Positions 7,746 to 17,192 are shown, counted from the stretch's first letter. The stretch: DNA of 64,000 bases from JAJRRL01 sp047404195 (GCA_047404195.1 JBDOIU010000003.1:1-64000), one strand, 5' to 3'. The notes: generated from the sequence alone by a model not told the origin. Numbers and translations are program-made.

Positions 7746-10700
7746 ATGTCAAAGCGCAAAAGTCGAATGTTCCCAGGTGGCTCTGTTGGGCGAAATCTCA
7801 GGGAGATGAGAAACAAAATGGAACACTCCTTGATCATGTTAAGCATGTTACCGAAAGACTTGCAGCAAGTCACTCAGTATTGTACGAGTGAGAGTGATCA
7901 CGCAGACCTACAACCTAAGCTCAATAAGGTAGCCGAAAGTATACGTGCTATTGTGGGAGAGCAGTGTTGTAATAGTTATTACTCAGAGTTTCAAGCGCTT
8001 CATGAAAAATCATTGAAAATCACATGGTCTGTTCAAAAGCAAAAAAAAGAGCTTATTGAGCAACACCTTGCGTTGATGGTGAGATTTATCGAGACTATAA
8101 GTCAACCTGTTTTTAAAGCTATTGTAGAGTTATCTCAGCCCTTACAGAGCCTTCAAAAGTTAACTAAAGCCATGCAACAGGATTTAGGTGCGGGTTTGGA
8201 GCTGATTGCACAAGCGCCCAGACGGTGTCAATCTGAGATGATTAATCGTCGGTATAGTGGGGGGTATGTCGAGCGCATAAACACATTTAAAACCGATTTA
8301 GAACGCGCATTAACCGGTGTTTTACCGCTGCTGGTAAATGATTTATGGAAATATATATCAGAACTTTCTACTGATCCTGAGCTTCTAGAATTCAAAGGGA
8401 AAATTGAAGCTCGCATTAAAGATATCGATAATCAGTTAAAAAAGGACAAGTGGGTCGCATTGGTTGGTGGTGATGATGAGCGTATCAAAATCTTGTGCAA
8501 TGTTCTCGACGTGTTAGAAGGATATTTTTGTTATGGACATGATTTGAAGCTATCCAAATACAATACTGATCAAGTTCTCGCCCTGAATGAAATAGAGGAG
8601 AAATATAGAAAGGTAGTAGTGAGTACTATTGTGAATGAAATGAAAAAATATATCAAATCCTCCGATGGTGCTTTTGAGGTTGAAAAGCTGACTGCTTTCT
8701 CTCAAGCGCTACGCGCCACTGTTGATGGCCACGCTGCGACACCAGCTTCCTCATTAGTCAAAACGGTAGATGTAAATAAGTTCATTGAGGCGCAAGTTAA
8801 AACTATATATTCTGAGAGTCAGTTCAGTGAATACTTACAAGAATTTTTTCCCGGTGTAAAGCCGCGGCTACTCACAGCGCAAGCAGTTTATGTGATAAGG
8901 AGTCTAGTGCGTACTCAGAGCACAGCGGAACAAGATTCTGAACCGGTGCCTGACTTTAAAAGATGGGTTCGCTGTTATCTCTCCAGTCATAATAGTCGCA
9001 TGTTTCAGGACTTTAAAGCTAGCAAGAAAGAGGACTCGATTACTCATAATCATATTTTTTTCTACCGATTTGTATGCGAGCAGTTAAACACCAGTATCAA
9101 AATAACATCATTCACTCCCAAGAAAATCAACCTATCCGATGGCTCAGAGGTGTTATTTGATGCTACTGTTTCGTATATGCATTTACTTGCCTTTCACCAA
9201 AGTAAGGGGGGTGCGCACACTTATTTTCAATTCAATGATCTGCTTGGTATTTTTAGGATCTCAGTGAGTGACGATCTTGGTGTGGCACAAAAAATGCAGC
9301 TCTTCGCTGAGTTGATTCATTGCTATTGTCAGGTAGATATCAAAAAAACGCTTACTCTCGCAAAGGATGCATTATTGCAACACGATCAGAGATTTCATGC
9401 TTTACTGGCAACAGATTCCGCAGAGGTAGCCAACTGGTGTCAGCATTCACTCATTAAAAAAATACTGTCTGAAATGATGTACCGAGCATATTCAATGCCG
9501 TACACTGTCATTGATCCTCTCAAAGATGTTAATATGTTATTGTGTCAATACATTGATAGGTCCCAAGGCGAAAATGCCTCTCGCTATGGTATCTCTCTCA
9601 CTATAGAGACACTGTCTCAGATGATGCGCCAGATCATAGTTCCTCTCAAATACAAAGATAGGTTTTTGGAATTTGCAGCTTTACTCCGATATATGCATGA
9701 GGTGGAAAACCAGTGTGTTGATTCGGATGCTGAAGACGCTCAAGCCCAGTTGGATGCAAAAGATGTGCACTACAAGATGTGTAACAGCTATTATGACTTA
9801 ATAGCAAGGGGGGGTGACATCCCACGTAAAATGACTCAGAAGATGACTATGTTTTTGCAAAATCTGATAATGGTGAGTGACTATAGGAATTCACCGCTGA
9901 ATAATAAGGTTGCCGCACTTCGATACCGTTATCCTATTCAACAGCAGTTAAACGCAATGAAAGATATAAATGGAGCTGATCAAGCTGAAGAGGTGCAGCG
10001 AAAGCTAGAGCAGCTTTGCCGTAATCTAGCAGGGTTTGATGCAGCTATCACGGTCGAGTTTCAACCCGGCATAACTGATGATTTGAATCGGCAGGTGAAA
10101 GTCGTTTTTAACGAGCATGGTCTTATTGAAAATGACGCGTCTGAGCCAAGTGTAATAGCTGTTGCTAATCAGTATTTAGCTAATATTGAAGCATTGGATC
10201 AAGCAGTTTCTCAAAAAAATGCTGACATTTGTAAAGCGCAATTAGCAAATCTTGGTAACAGGCCACTTTCAGAGCGACTAAGGGAAGGTGCACAAGCGCT
10301 TATTCGTGCTAGCACCTCTGCATCAACTCCCAGCGAGGATAATAGTCATGATGCTGCGGCCAATAAAAGATTGCAGGATATTAAAGAGGTTATTTGTAAG
10401 GCTGCTGCAGACTATAGCGGGCAAGATAAATTGAATTTTTCAGCATACTGCGCCGAGTTATCGACTATTTTATTGCAGGTTACGGGTCAAGTAGAGCTTA
10501 ATTCTATAGCCCAGCACTTTGTGCAGCACCGGCCAGTGTCCGTATATGAACCATTTTCTACGGACTCTGACTGTCCGCAAGCAGCCCCGATACAGCATTC
10601 TAACCTTGATCAGGCATCTATTGATAAACTTGCATGTCGTGGTTCCGGCCGTTTTTCCTCATACCGTTATGGTGGGAAAACCATCTCTCGTCGCTATTAT

Positions 10701-10940
10701 ATGCTTTTATGGATGTTGCAGCAGAAGGGGGATTTGCTCAGCCCAGGGCTGACGGACTCCATCTTGGGTGATGAGGCCACGGATGAGGCTAATACAGAGC
10801 AAGCTGATCAACATAATTGCATCACGTCAAATTTAAATGATCAATTGCAGCGTTCATGTAGCATTTTTGGGTTATTTCGCAGTGTGAATACTGCGCGACA
10901 ACAGCGGATCTTTAGCCAGGCATGCTCCCCAAGTGCGTAG
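7746..10940 (+). CDS. Large orphan protein, 1064 aa, mostly helical
   Basis: I do not recognise a family. The ATG has a near-ideal Shine-Dalgarno (AGGAGGG, 5-6 bases upstream), and a TATAAT sequence lies at 7695-7700. There is no signal peptide or membrane segment. The product is hydrophilic and appears largely alpha-helical, with Gln/Lys/Glu-rich stretches and a basic N-terminus (MSKRKSRMFPGGSVG). A Ser/Thr-rich linker (STSASTPSEDNS) falls near residue 860. The C-terminal 150 residues contain an Arg/Tyr/Gly patch (RGSGRFSSYRYGGKTISRR). It is monocistronic between rlmB and a convergent orphan. Size, isolation and soluble helical composition are like many effector-type proteins of intracellular gammaproteobacteria, but that is inference only. 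Confidence 0.8.
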   Translation: MSKRKSRMFPGGSVGRNLREMRNKMEHSLIMLSMLPKDLQQVTQYCTSESDHADLQPKLNKVAESIRAIVGEQCCNSYYSEFQALHEKSLKITWSVQKQKKELIEQHLALMVRFIETISQPVFKAIVELSQPLQSLQKLTKAMQQDLGAGLELIAQAPRRCQSEMINRRYSGGYVERINTFKTDLERALTGVLPLLVNDLWKYISELSTDPELLEFKGKIEARIKDIDNQLKKDKWVALVGGDDERIKILCNVLDVLEGYFCYGHDLKLSKYNTDQVLALNEIEEKYRKVVVSTIVNEMKKYIKSSDGAFEVEKLTAFSQALRATVDGHAATPASSLVKTVDVNKFIEAQVKTIYSESQFSEYLQEFFPGVKPRLLTAQAVYVIRSLVRTQSTAEQDSEPVPDFKRWVRCYLSSHNSRMFQDFKASKKEDSITHNHIFFYRFVCEQLNTSIKITSFTPKKINLSDGSEVLFDATVSYMHLLAFHQSKGGAHTYFQFNDLLGIFRISVSDDLGVAQKMQLFAELIHCYCQVDIKKTLTLAKDALLQHDQRFHALLATDSAEVANWCQHSLIKKILSEMMYRAYSMPYTVIDPLKDVNMLLCQYIDRSQGENASRYGISLTIETLSQMMRQIIVPLKYKDRFLEFAALLRYMHEVENQCVDSDAEDAQAQLDAKDVHYKMCNSYYDLIARGGDIPRKMTQKMTMFLQNLIMVSDYRNSPLNNKVAALRYRYPIQQQLNAMKDINGADQAEEVQRKLEQLCRNLAGFDAAITVEFQPGITDDLNRQVKVVFNEHGLIENDASEPSVIAVANQYLANIEALDQAVSQKNADICKAQLANLGNRPLSERLREGAQALIRASTSASTPSEDNSHDAAANKRLQDIKEVICKAAADYSGQDKLNFSAYCAELSTILLQVTGQVELNSIAQHFVQHRPVSVYEPFSTDSDCPQAAPIQHSNLDQASIDKLACRGSGRFSSYRYGGKTISRRYYMLLWMLQQKGDLLSPGLTDSILGDEATDEANTEQADQHNCITSNLNDQLQRSCSIFGLFRSVNTARQQRIFSQACSPSA

Positions 10941-11145
10941 AGTAGGCCATGTGTAGGCTGACTTATTCAACATAATTGCCTCTGATTGGTCATCTAATGG
11001 CTTCATGTGTGTATGCGATTATCTAAGGTGATGCATTGTGTCATCAAGGTTTCGACAATGCTACCTCGGTCTCACATTATCATTTTCATGCGTTGCATCA
11101 CGCTCTTGCGATTTTCCTGCGTCAGGGTGCTCTTTAAGGTATGCC

Positions 11146-11865
11146 TTACCATACTGCCTTACAAACCCGTAAACTTTCATTGCGCATCTTACCTTGACCC
11201 ACTAGAAGTATGGCATTAAGACCAGATTGAGATGGCGATTCTAAGAATTGTTTTATCGCGCCTGCTTTAGAAGCTTTTAGAGTGGATCTGGCTTTCATTT
11301 TTTCTTGATATACTTGTCTGCCTTGTGCCGTGCGTCTGCCGCCGAAGCTACCAGATCCTGATGCTGAGACAGCATCTAAGGATTCTTGCATCAAGCTCTG
11401 AATTTTTTTCTTTGCGTTTTGCATTGCTTTTGATTTTTGCCACATATTTTGCTCAGGATTCATCTTCTTATAAGTAAGCCATGCTGCCTCACACAGCTTA
11501 CTGCTTTCATCCCGCAAGCGGCCTTTCCCAGCATCTTTAACCGCTTGTAATGTTTGGATTGAAGGCGATTTTAAGAAGGCCTGTATCACTTCGATTTTCT
11601 TTCCTTTTAGCTCGGCCGTTGCTGTCTTCCTTTCTTGATATGCTGTTCTAGCGCCTCTATTCCCACCACCAAAATTACCCGTTGTGGCGTCGCTTTGAGC
11701 ATTGACTTTTTCTTGCATTAATCTATTTAATTTTTTGTTTATATTGATGACTTGTTTTGTTTTATTCCAATCGGAGTTATTGACATTTACACGCGTTCTC
11801 TCATGTTGTGAGGATTGAGTATTTCCGGTCATTTCACTTTGCAATGTATCCCTTTTTTTATTCAT
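11146..11865 (-). CDS. Orphan 239-aa basic protein built from two tandem repeats
   Basis: This is an unrecognised family. After a 30-residue polar N-terminus rich in Asn, Gln and Ser, the protein consists of two homologous units of about 100 residues (roughly 31-130 and 137-239). In each the order is W-x-K-(T/S)-K, K-K-(L/I), LMQE, a GxFGG turn (GNFGGG / GSFGGR), an (A/V)YQE-(R/K) helix, FL-(K/E)-SPS, then G-(K/Q)-G-(R/K)-(L/M)-R-(D/N)-ES and C-(E/K)-A-(A/V)-W at the end. This is a clear internal duplication. The product is strongly basic, without a signal peptide or transmembrane segment. It is transcribed towards the 1064-aa orphan. Function unknown. Confidence 0.75.
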   Translation of the reverse strand: MNKKRDTLQSEMTGNTQSSQHERTRVNVNNSDWNKTKQVININKKLNRLMQEKVNAQSDATTGNFGGGNRGARTAYQERKTATAELKGKKIEVIQAFLKSPSIQTLQAVKDAGKGRLRDESSKLCEAAWLTYKKMNPEQNMWQKSKAMQNAKKKIQSLMQESLDAVSASGSGSFGGRRTAQGRQVYQEKMKARSTLKASKAGAIKQFLESPSQSGLNAILLVGQGKMRNESLRVCKAVW

Positions 11866-12170
11866 TATGCTTACTCTTGTAGTTCATTGTTGTTATATTA
11901 ATTATAGTACATTATTGCCGGCTATTTTTTTTCACTTAACCAGTTGCTTATCGTCATGTGATACTGACCAATGTACATTTTCCCGTTAAGCTATTGATAT
12001 TTTAGTTTGGGTTGGCGTATTACGTTTTAATTTTACGTTGTTTTGTGCAGGTGTCTCGCGCTGACTGTATAGGTCTTAAAGTATATCTTATGGCCTTGAG
12101 TCAAAATTCATCTACGTTGAAGATCAGTATGAATTAAATTTCTTTGGTAACTCATGATGTTATAAAAATA
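11866..12170. other. Intergenic region between nadV-type gene and repeat protein
   Basis: This AT-rich stretch lies after the nadV stop and before the start of the 239-aa gene, both on the minus strand. A TATAAT-like -10 reads on the minus strand at 11906-11901, about 35 bases before the start codon. No convincing -35, terminator or RNA gene was seen. Confidence 0.4.
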
Positions 12171-13544
12171 TCAACGTCTTGCGCGTTGTTGTATGCACTC
12201 GAAGCTGTCGTCAATGAGTAGGGTACCGTCACGATAGACTGGTCTAAGTTGATTGTCTTGCACGCATTCATCTTTGGTGATGGTTTGGTAGCCAGTGTTG
12301 CCTTTGACAAGGGCAAGTCTACCGGCTTTGGATGCTTTATTTCTGTCTGTAATGGGTGCTTTTTGTATGGGTATCCATTTGCCGCTGATCTGCACTGCAT
12401 TGGCTTTCATGGCAAAGCGCTGCGTGTCACGATTAATGCGCTGGTGTAATGCACCACCCATGCCAAAGCAGAGGTTCTCTGTGCTGATGCCTTTACTTTT
12501 GAGGTGTTCACAGCATTCAGCGATGCTTGTGATGTTGACGCCATCACCTTGTATGACTCTTAAATTGTCAGGTAGAACTTTATAGCCTTTGCTGTTGGTG
12601 TGATAACCGAAACGCTGCATCAAAATTTCAATCACTTTGGCGGGCACTGTATGTGGATCTCCACTATCTGGTCTGATGATGCAGCGTCCTGGGTTATTTT
12701 TAACGATATCAAACAGTGCATCGCCCCAAATATTTTCCAGGGCATGCCATATATCGTATGAATCTGTTACTACTGCAAAAAGATTTCCTTCACCTGCAAA
12801 CTGTGTGAACATGTTTTTATAGGCAGCGGTTTCATTTTCTTTGCCCCATGCTGTCATCGTGCTGTGTTCTGCTGCAGGTATTGAAAAACCGGGCATTGCA
12901 GCTTGATAAAAGGTTTGTGCGGCAACGATACCACTGATGGTGTCTGTGCCTTTGAAGCTGATCAAGTGTGCTGCGCCTGCTACGCTCGCTGATTCTTGTG
13001 AGCTACTGCCACGTGCGCCAAAATCATGTAATTGAAAATCCAGCAGATCGGTATTATCTGCTGTTGCAGTCAGATAACTGTGTAACAATTGTCGAACATG
13101 CCATGATAGCGTTGCTACCGTCGTTGGATACCAAATTGCGCGCAGCAAAGCCGTTTCAAGGTAGCTGGGCAACCAAAAGCACTTTGGGTCTGTGGCTTCT
13201 ATTTGCAGCAAGACATTGCTTGTTTGAACAACTGTGCCTTCAGCAACAGCTTCAATCGCAACAGGTAATCGTCCTGCATGTTGGTGAAGTATGTACTCCC
13301 AGCCTTCTCTGTGAAAACACAGTCCATGCGCTTCAAATATAGCTGCTGCTTCATCTATATCGTGTTTGCTTATGGGTGTCATCAGCATGGATTTGAGAAA
13401 CATTTGCAAACCAAAGAATACAGTTTCTTCAAATTCACCGCCACGTGATTCGATGTAGCAGCTCACATTCTCTGTTGCTGGCGGATATTGCAAATAGTGC
13501 GATGCTTTGTATGAATCCGTATTTAAGAGAATGTTTTTATTCAT
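12171..13544 (-). CDS. nadV: Nicotinamide phosphoribosyltransferase (NAMPT/NadV)
   Basis: This 457-aa protein would convert nicotinamide and PRPP to NMN, the short salvage route to NAD. It carries family signatures along its length: NTDSYKASHYLQYPP at the N-terminus, YIESRGG, HDFGARGSSSQESA, PAAEHSTMTAWGKE with the phosphoacceptor His, VVTDSYDIWHAL, RPDSGDPH binding the phosphates, and FGMGGALHQRINRDTQRFAMKA near the C-terminus. Length is close to bacterial NadV. The adjacent gene is not a recognisable PRPP synthetase or NMN adenylyltransferase. nadD is 13 kb away in this window; it normally serves the deamido pathway, so the adenylyltransferase used with NMN is not evident here. An 18-bp perfect palindrome lies 21 bases upstream of the start. 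Confidence 0.93.
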   Translation of the reverse strand: MNKNILLNTDSYKASHYLQYPPATENVSCYIESRGGEFEETVFFGLQMFLKSMLMTPISKHDIDEAAAIFEAHGLCFHREGWEYILHQHAGRLPVAIEAVAEGTVVQTSNVLLQIEATDPKCFWLPSYLETALLRAIWYPTTVATLSWHVRQLLHSYLTATADNTDLLDFQLHDFGARGSSSQESASVAGAAHLISFKGTDTISGIVAAQTFYQAAMPGFSIPAAEHSTMTAWGKENETAAYKNMFTQFAGEGNLFAVVTDSYDIWHALENIWGDALFDIVKNNPGRCIIRPDSGDPHTVPAKVIEILMQRFGYHTNSKGYKVLPDNLRVIQGDGVNITSIAECCEHLKSKGISTENLCFGMGGALHQRINRDTQRFAMKANAVQISGKWIPIQKAPITDRNKASKAGRLALVKGNTGYQTITKDECVQDNQLRPVYRDGTLLIDDSFECIQQRARR

Positions 13545-13564
13545 GGTTTTGCGCCAGAGGTTGA

Positions 13565-13582
13565 ATAATGAGTACTCATTAT
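13565..13582. promoter_or_regulatory. 18-bp perfect palindrome upstream of nadV, candidate operator
   Basis: ATAATGAGTACTCATTAT is its own reverse complement and ends 20 bases before the nadV start codon. The position fits an operator overlapping the promoter or 5' leader. NAD-salvage genes are often controlled by dedicated repressors (NrtR, NiaR, NadR families) with palindromic sites. Which of these, if any, acts here is unknown. Confidence 0.6.
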
Positions 13583-13658
13583 ACCATCTCAGGACATATT
13601 TTCCACATCGATTGATTTTTGATCAGCGCACAACCTTGCTGGCACGTTTTAAGCGTAT

Positions 13659-14663
13659 TCAGTATGCCTTGTTAGAGAATTTGCATTGTGCTGTATTGGG
13701 TATAAATGCATGTCCGAATAACTTTTTGCCTATATGCGAAATATGATGTTGTCTGTTTAGCTGCGCATCACGTATGGTATTGCGGAGTAGTGTATTTATT
13801 GGGGATGGTTTGTATTTACCTGGGTATGTCCGTGTTTTACCAGACACGGAGTCAAATTCGCTTCCTCCCCACTTTTCTAGTAGACGGCTTGCGCGTCGAT
13901 TGAGGATGGCATCTGTTGAGATGATTGTGGTGATAGCCAGTTTGGTTTGCAACAAGTCAGAGAGTGTTTTAAGGTCTTGCACAAGCACAACAGGGGTTGT
14001 TTCAGTGTCAACTACCTTGCTGACTAGGTTATCACTATTTTCGTAGCGCGTTAAGCTGATTGTGTCATGCATGCTGAGTTTACTTACCAATTGAGATATG
14101 TAAAATCTATGTTGATGATCATAAGAGTAAATGACTGCATTTTGTTGTGGATGATGACTATCAATGAATTGTTGAATTTCTTTTGCATGGTCATGCGCGA
14201 GATTTTCATTCATGAGATCATTTGGGCTATGAAGAATACACAGACAGTCTTGCTTCGGGATCAGTATTTCAGACAACGGGGGGCTTGGAACAAGCCAGCT
14301 AAAGTCTGCACTTTGTCTTCTGGGTGAGTATAGAGCGTCGGGGTGGTTTTTTATGGTTGCGAGTGCTGAGTTATTAATGGCTCTATCTGAAAAGCAGGCG
14401 ATGTATGGTTTGTGAAAGTACTGACGAAGACCCTGTGTAATGCTATTGATGCGACGTGCATCACTCAGCAAAGTCACCACCATAGGATATGATTTCTTTC
14501 TTTGTTGTATAGGGTTAGCCTGTTGATAAATGGTGAGCTCATCTAAAACAGTAACGCATATCGATTCAGGTAGATTATGGCGAAGTAATTGTAGCGCTTT
14601 ATACAGTTCGTGGATATCATGTTTGTTGTCAAATTGGCTGGCTAATAGAATGATATCCATCAT
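13659..14663 (-). CDS. Orphan 334-aa protein downstream of argS
   Basis: I do not recognise the family. The ATG lies 16 bases after the argS stop on the same strand, with AAGGAGCACTC nearby, so it is probably cotranscribed with argS. The sequence alternates short hydrophobic strands with helices (MMDIILLASQFD, YPMVVTLLSDARR, CLCILHSPNDLM, NAVIYSYDHQHRFYISQLV, TTPVVLVQDLKTLSDLLQ, ITTIISTDAILNRRASRLLEK), which suggests a Rossmann-like or GT-B-like alpha/beta fold. The C-terminal 70 residues are basic and polar. I compared it by eye with PRPP synthetase because of the nadV neighbour: the PRPP-binding and ATP motifs are missing. No enzyme assignment is justified. Confidence 0.75.
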   Translation of the reverse strand: MMDIILLASQFDNKHDIHELYKALQLLRHNLPESICVTVLDELTIYQQANPIQQRKKSYPMVVTLLSDARRINSITQGLRQYFHKPYIACFSDRAINNSALATIKNHPDALYSPRRQSADFSWLVPSPPLSEILIPKQDCLCILHSPNDLMNENLAHDHAKEIQQFIDSHHPQQNAVIYSYDHQHRFYISQLVSKLSMHDTISLTRYENSDNLVSKVVDTETTPVVLVQDLKTLSDLLQTKLAITTIISTDAILNRRASRLLEKWGGSEFDSVSGKTRTYPGKYKPSPINTLLRNTIRDAQLNRQHHISHIGKKLFGHAFIPNTAQCKFSNKAY

Positions 14664-14679
14664 AATGAGTGCTCCTTGA

Positions 14680-16401
14680 TTACATTTGTTTTAAAGTATT
14701 AATTCCAAGCAATGTTAATCCTGTTGTTAAGATTTGGTGACAGTGCTGACTCAATGCCAGTCGATTCGCTGCTTCAGTGCTACCGTCAATGCGGCAATCA
14801 CGATAAAAAGCATTAAAGCGACACGCAAGTTCATATAAATAATCCGTGATACGGTTCGGTGTCAAGTCCAACGTGACTGTTTCTATCATATCTGTAAATG
14901 CAAGGCACTGCATAGCTAATTCAACCTCGCTATTATGCGTTACGGTTATACTTTTCGTTGGTTTTGCAGTGGCCTTTGTTAAGATGCTGTTAATGCGCAC
15001 GACAGCATATTGAATAAAAGCAGCAGTGTTGCCTTCGAATGCGAGCATATTATCAATGTTGAATTGATAGTCGCTCTGTCGATGACAGCTTAAATCAGCA
15101 TACTTAATGGCTGCAATGCCAAGCATGGTTGCATCTTGTTGGCAGCGTTGCTCAGACCACTCAGGGTGTCTCTCCTTAAGAATGGTGTGAGCCGCTGCAA
15201 TGCCATCATTGAGTAAGTCAATCAACTTATCAACATCGCCAGACCGAGTTTTCAGTTTTTTGCCGTCCTTGCCCAGCACTAAACCGAATGGTACATGATC
15301 TACTTGCACGGCGTCTGGTAATATTCCTGCTGCTTTTGCGCCAGCGAACAGCATTTTAAAATGTAGTTGTTGACCTTGGTCTGTTACATAAATAATGCGG
15401 TCTGCTTTTTCAGTTTCGATGCGGTGTGTGAGTGCTGCTAAGTCTGTTGTTGTGTAGTTATAGCCGCCATCACTTTTTTGCACGATCATAGGCAATGGCT
15501 GTTTGTCTTTGCCGGTAAAGCCAGGTAAAAAGACGCATTGTGCACCGTCTGATTCAGTGATCAGATCTGCTGCTTGCAGTCGCTTCACGGTGTCAGCTAG
15601 CCATGCATTGTAAAAAGACTCACCACGTGTTGTGATGCGTACATTGAGTAACGTGTAGATTGCTTGGTACGCTTTTTCAGAAATGGCGCAGATGGTTTTC
15701 CAACAGTTGCGTGCATCAGTATCACCACCTTGCAAAGCAACGACAGCTGCTCTTGCTCTGTCTGCAAAGTCTGTGTCTGCATCAAAGTGTTTTTTGCTTT
15801 GACGGTACCACTGCATCAAATCAGTTAATGAGGCATTATCCAGTGCATGTTCAGCTTGCGTTTCTCTGATGTATGCAATGAGCATACCAAAGGCTGTTCC
15901 CCAGTCTCCAATGTGATTCAGTCGACAAACATCTTCCCCGATATATTCAAAAACATTTGCCAAACAATCGCCGATGATGGTCGAGCGGAGGTGCCCCACA
16001 TGCATTTCTTTTGCAATATTTGGTGATGAAAAGTCGATGATCACACGTTGTGGTGTGGTTGTTTGACAGCCCAACTTGGCGTGTTGACTTTGTTGGGTGA
16101 CGCATTGCCCTACAAAATCATTCGCTAGGCGTAGGTTGATGAATCCAGGGCCAGCGATATCGATATTCTCGAAGTGGTCAGCGTGGTTTTGTAGGACTTG
16201 ATTGCGTATTTGTTCAGCAATGTCACGCGGTGATAGCTTAAGGATTTTGGCAAGAGGCATGGCGCTGTTGCACTGAAAGTGACCAAATTTGGCTTGTGTT
16301 GCCACAGTCAGCAGGCAGTCATGCTGTGTCTGCATGTCAGGAAAGGCGCGTTGAATCGCCTTATTGAGTATTTTTTTAACAATATGTTTGGGTGAAGACA
16401 T
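14680..16401 (-). CDS. argS: Arginyl-tRNA synthetase
   Basis: This 573-aa class I synthetase charges tRNA-Arg. The start at 16401 is chosen for its strong AGGAGGT; an open extension to 16446 is not needed. The HIGH-type signature is HVGHLRSTIIGD, preceded by VIIDFSSPNIAKEM. The KMSKS region is the degenerate GKDGKKLKTRSGD, usual for ArgRS. The C-terminal anticodon-binding DALR domain includes YELACRFNAFYRDC. Length equals E. coli ArgS. It is followed by the 334-aa orphan and is divergent from lipB, whose start lies 124 bases away. Confidence 0.97.
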   Translation of the reverse strand: MSSPKHIVKKILNKAIQRAFPDMQTQHDCLLTVATQAKFGHFQCNSAMPLAKILKLSPRDIAEQIRNQVLQNHADHFENIDIAGPGFINLRLANDFVGQCVTQQSQHAKLGCQTTTPQRVIIDFSSPNIAKEMHVGHLRSTIIGDCLANVFEYIGEDVCRLNHIGDWGTAFGMLIAYIRETQAEHALDNASLTDLMQWYRQSKKHFDADTDFADRARAAVVALQGGDTDARNCWKTICAISEKAYQAIYTLLNVRITTRGESFYNAWLADTVKRLQAADLITESDGAQCVFLPGFTGKDKQPLPMIVQKSDGGYNYTTTDLAALTHRIETEKADRIIYVTDQGQQLHFKMLFAGAKAAGILPDAVQVDHVPFGLVLGKDGKKLKTRSGDVDKLIDLLNDGIAAAHTILKERHPEWSEQRCQQDATMLGIAAIKYADLSCHRQSDYQFNIDNMLAFEGNTAAFIQYAVVRINSILTKATAKPTKSITVTHNSEVELAMQCLAFTDMIETVTLDLTPNRITDYLYELACRFNAFYRDCRIDGSTEAANRLALSQHCHQILTTGLTLLGINTLKQM

Positions 16402-16525
16402 GGCGGTACCTCCTATAATTGAGCACACTATACTCGTTGCTTGCATTCAAGGCAATTCATGCGCGTTGAGGCTTGCTTTTTGCCTGGATAGCGCCCAAAA
16501 TGGACAATTATATCGGAGGGTCACT

Positions 16526-17188
16526 GTGTTACTCAATGTTCGTACCTGGTCACAGCCGCAGCCGTATCAGCCTGTCTGGGAGGCTATGCGGGCGTTCACG
16601 CAGCAGCGTGATGCGCAGACTGTTGATGAGTTATGGTTCATGCAGCATGAGCCGGTATTCACACAAGGCTTGGCTGGTAAGCGCGAACACATATTGACAT
16701 CAGATCACAGTATTCCAGTGATACAAACGGATCGGGGTGGGCAAGTGACTTATCATGGCCCAGGGCAACTGATGATTTATACGCTTTTTGATTGTCAGCG
16801 CTTAGCGCTCGACACACGCTCGTTTGTGTGTCGATTAGAAGCTTGGATCATTTCAGCCTTGGGCAATTATGGTATTGCTGCGCATGGGGATCGTGAAGCA
16901 CCGGGCGTTTACGTTGATGATAAAAAAATTGCATCAATCGGCTTGCGTGTGAAAAAGCAGGGTGCATATCATGGTATTTCCTTGAATGTATCGTTGTCAT
17001 TGCAGCCATTTCAAGCGATTAACCCATGTGGTTATGCGGGTCTACAGATGACCGATTGTGCACGAGAATCAAAGCCATGTTCAGTGTTAGACCTTGAGTC
17101 GCAATTGCTGCAAACTTTAGATAAGTATTGGCCGTACACACGCTGGGAACGTTGTTCCGAGTATACGTTGCAACCCACAATAGGATAA
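16526..17188 (+). CDS. lipB: Octanoyl-[ACP]:protein N-octanoyltransferase LipB
   Basis: This product is about 220 aa from a GTG at 16526 preceded by GGAGGG. It transfers octanoate from ACP to lipoyl-domain lysines, the first step of lipoate synthesis. Motifs: DELWFMQHEPVFTQGLAG, RGGQVTYHGPGQLMIY with the conserved His and the GGQxTYHGPGQ signature, APGVYVDDKKIASIGLRVKKQ with the active-site Lys, and HGISLNVS. The Cys of the acyl-transfer dyad lies in INPCGYAGLQMT. It sits 4 bases before lipA, so the two form an operon. Confidence 0.96.
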   Translation: MLLNVRTWSQPQPYQPVWEAMRAFTQQRDAQTVDELWFMQHEPVFTQGLAGKREHILTSDHSIPVIQTDRGGQVTYHGPGQLMIYTLFDCQRLALDTRSFVCRLEAWIISALGNYGIAAHGDREAPGVYVDDKKIASIGLRVKKQGAYHGISLNVSLSLQPFQAINPCGYAGLQMTDCARESKPCSVLDLESQLLQTLDKYWPYTRWERCSEYTLQPTIG

Positions 17189-17192
17189 GAAT

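Noticed and set aside
13659..14663. PRPP synthetase partner for nadV
   Set aside because: The PRPP-binding and ATP/catalytic-flexible-loop motifs are missing; only the neighbourhood suggested it.
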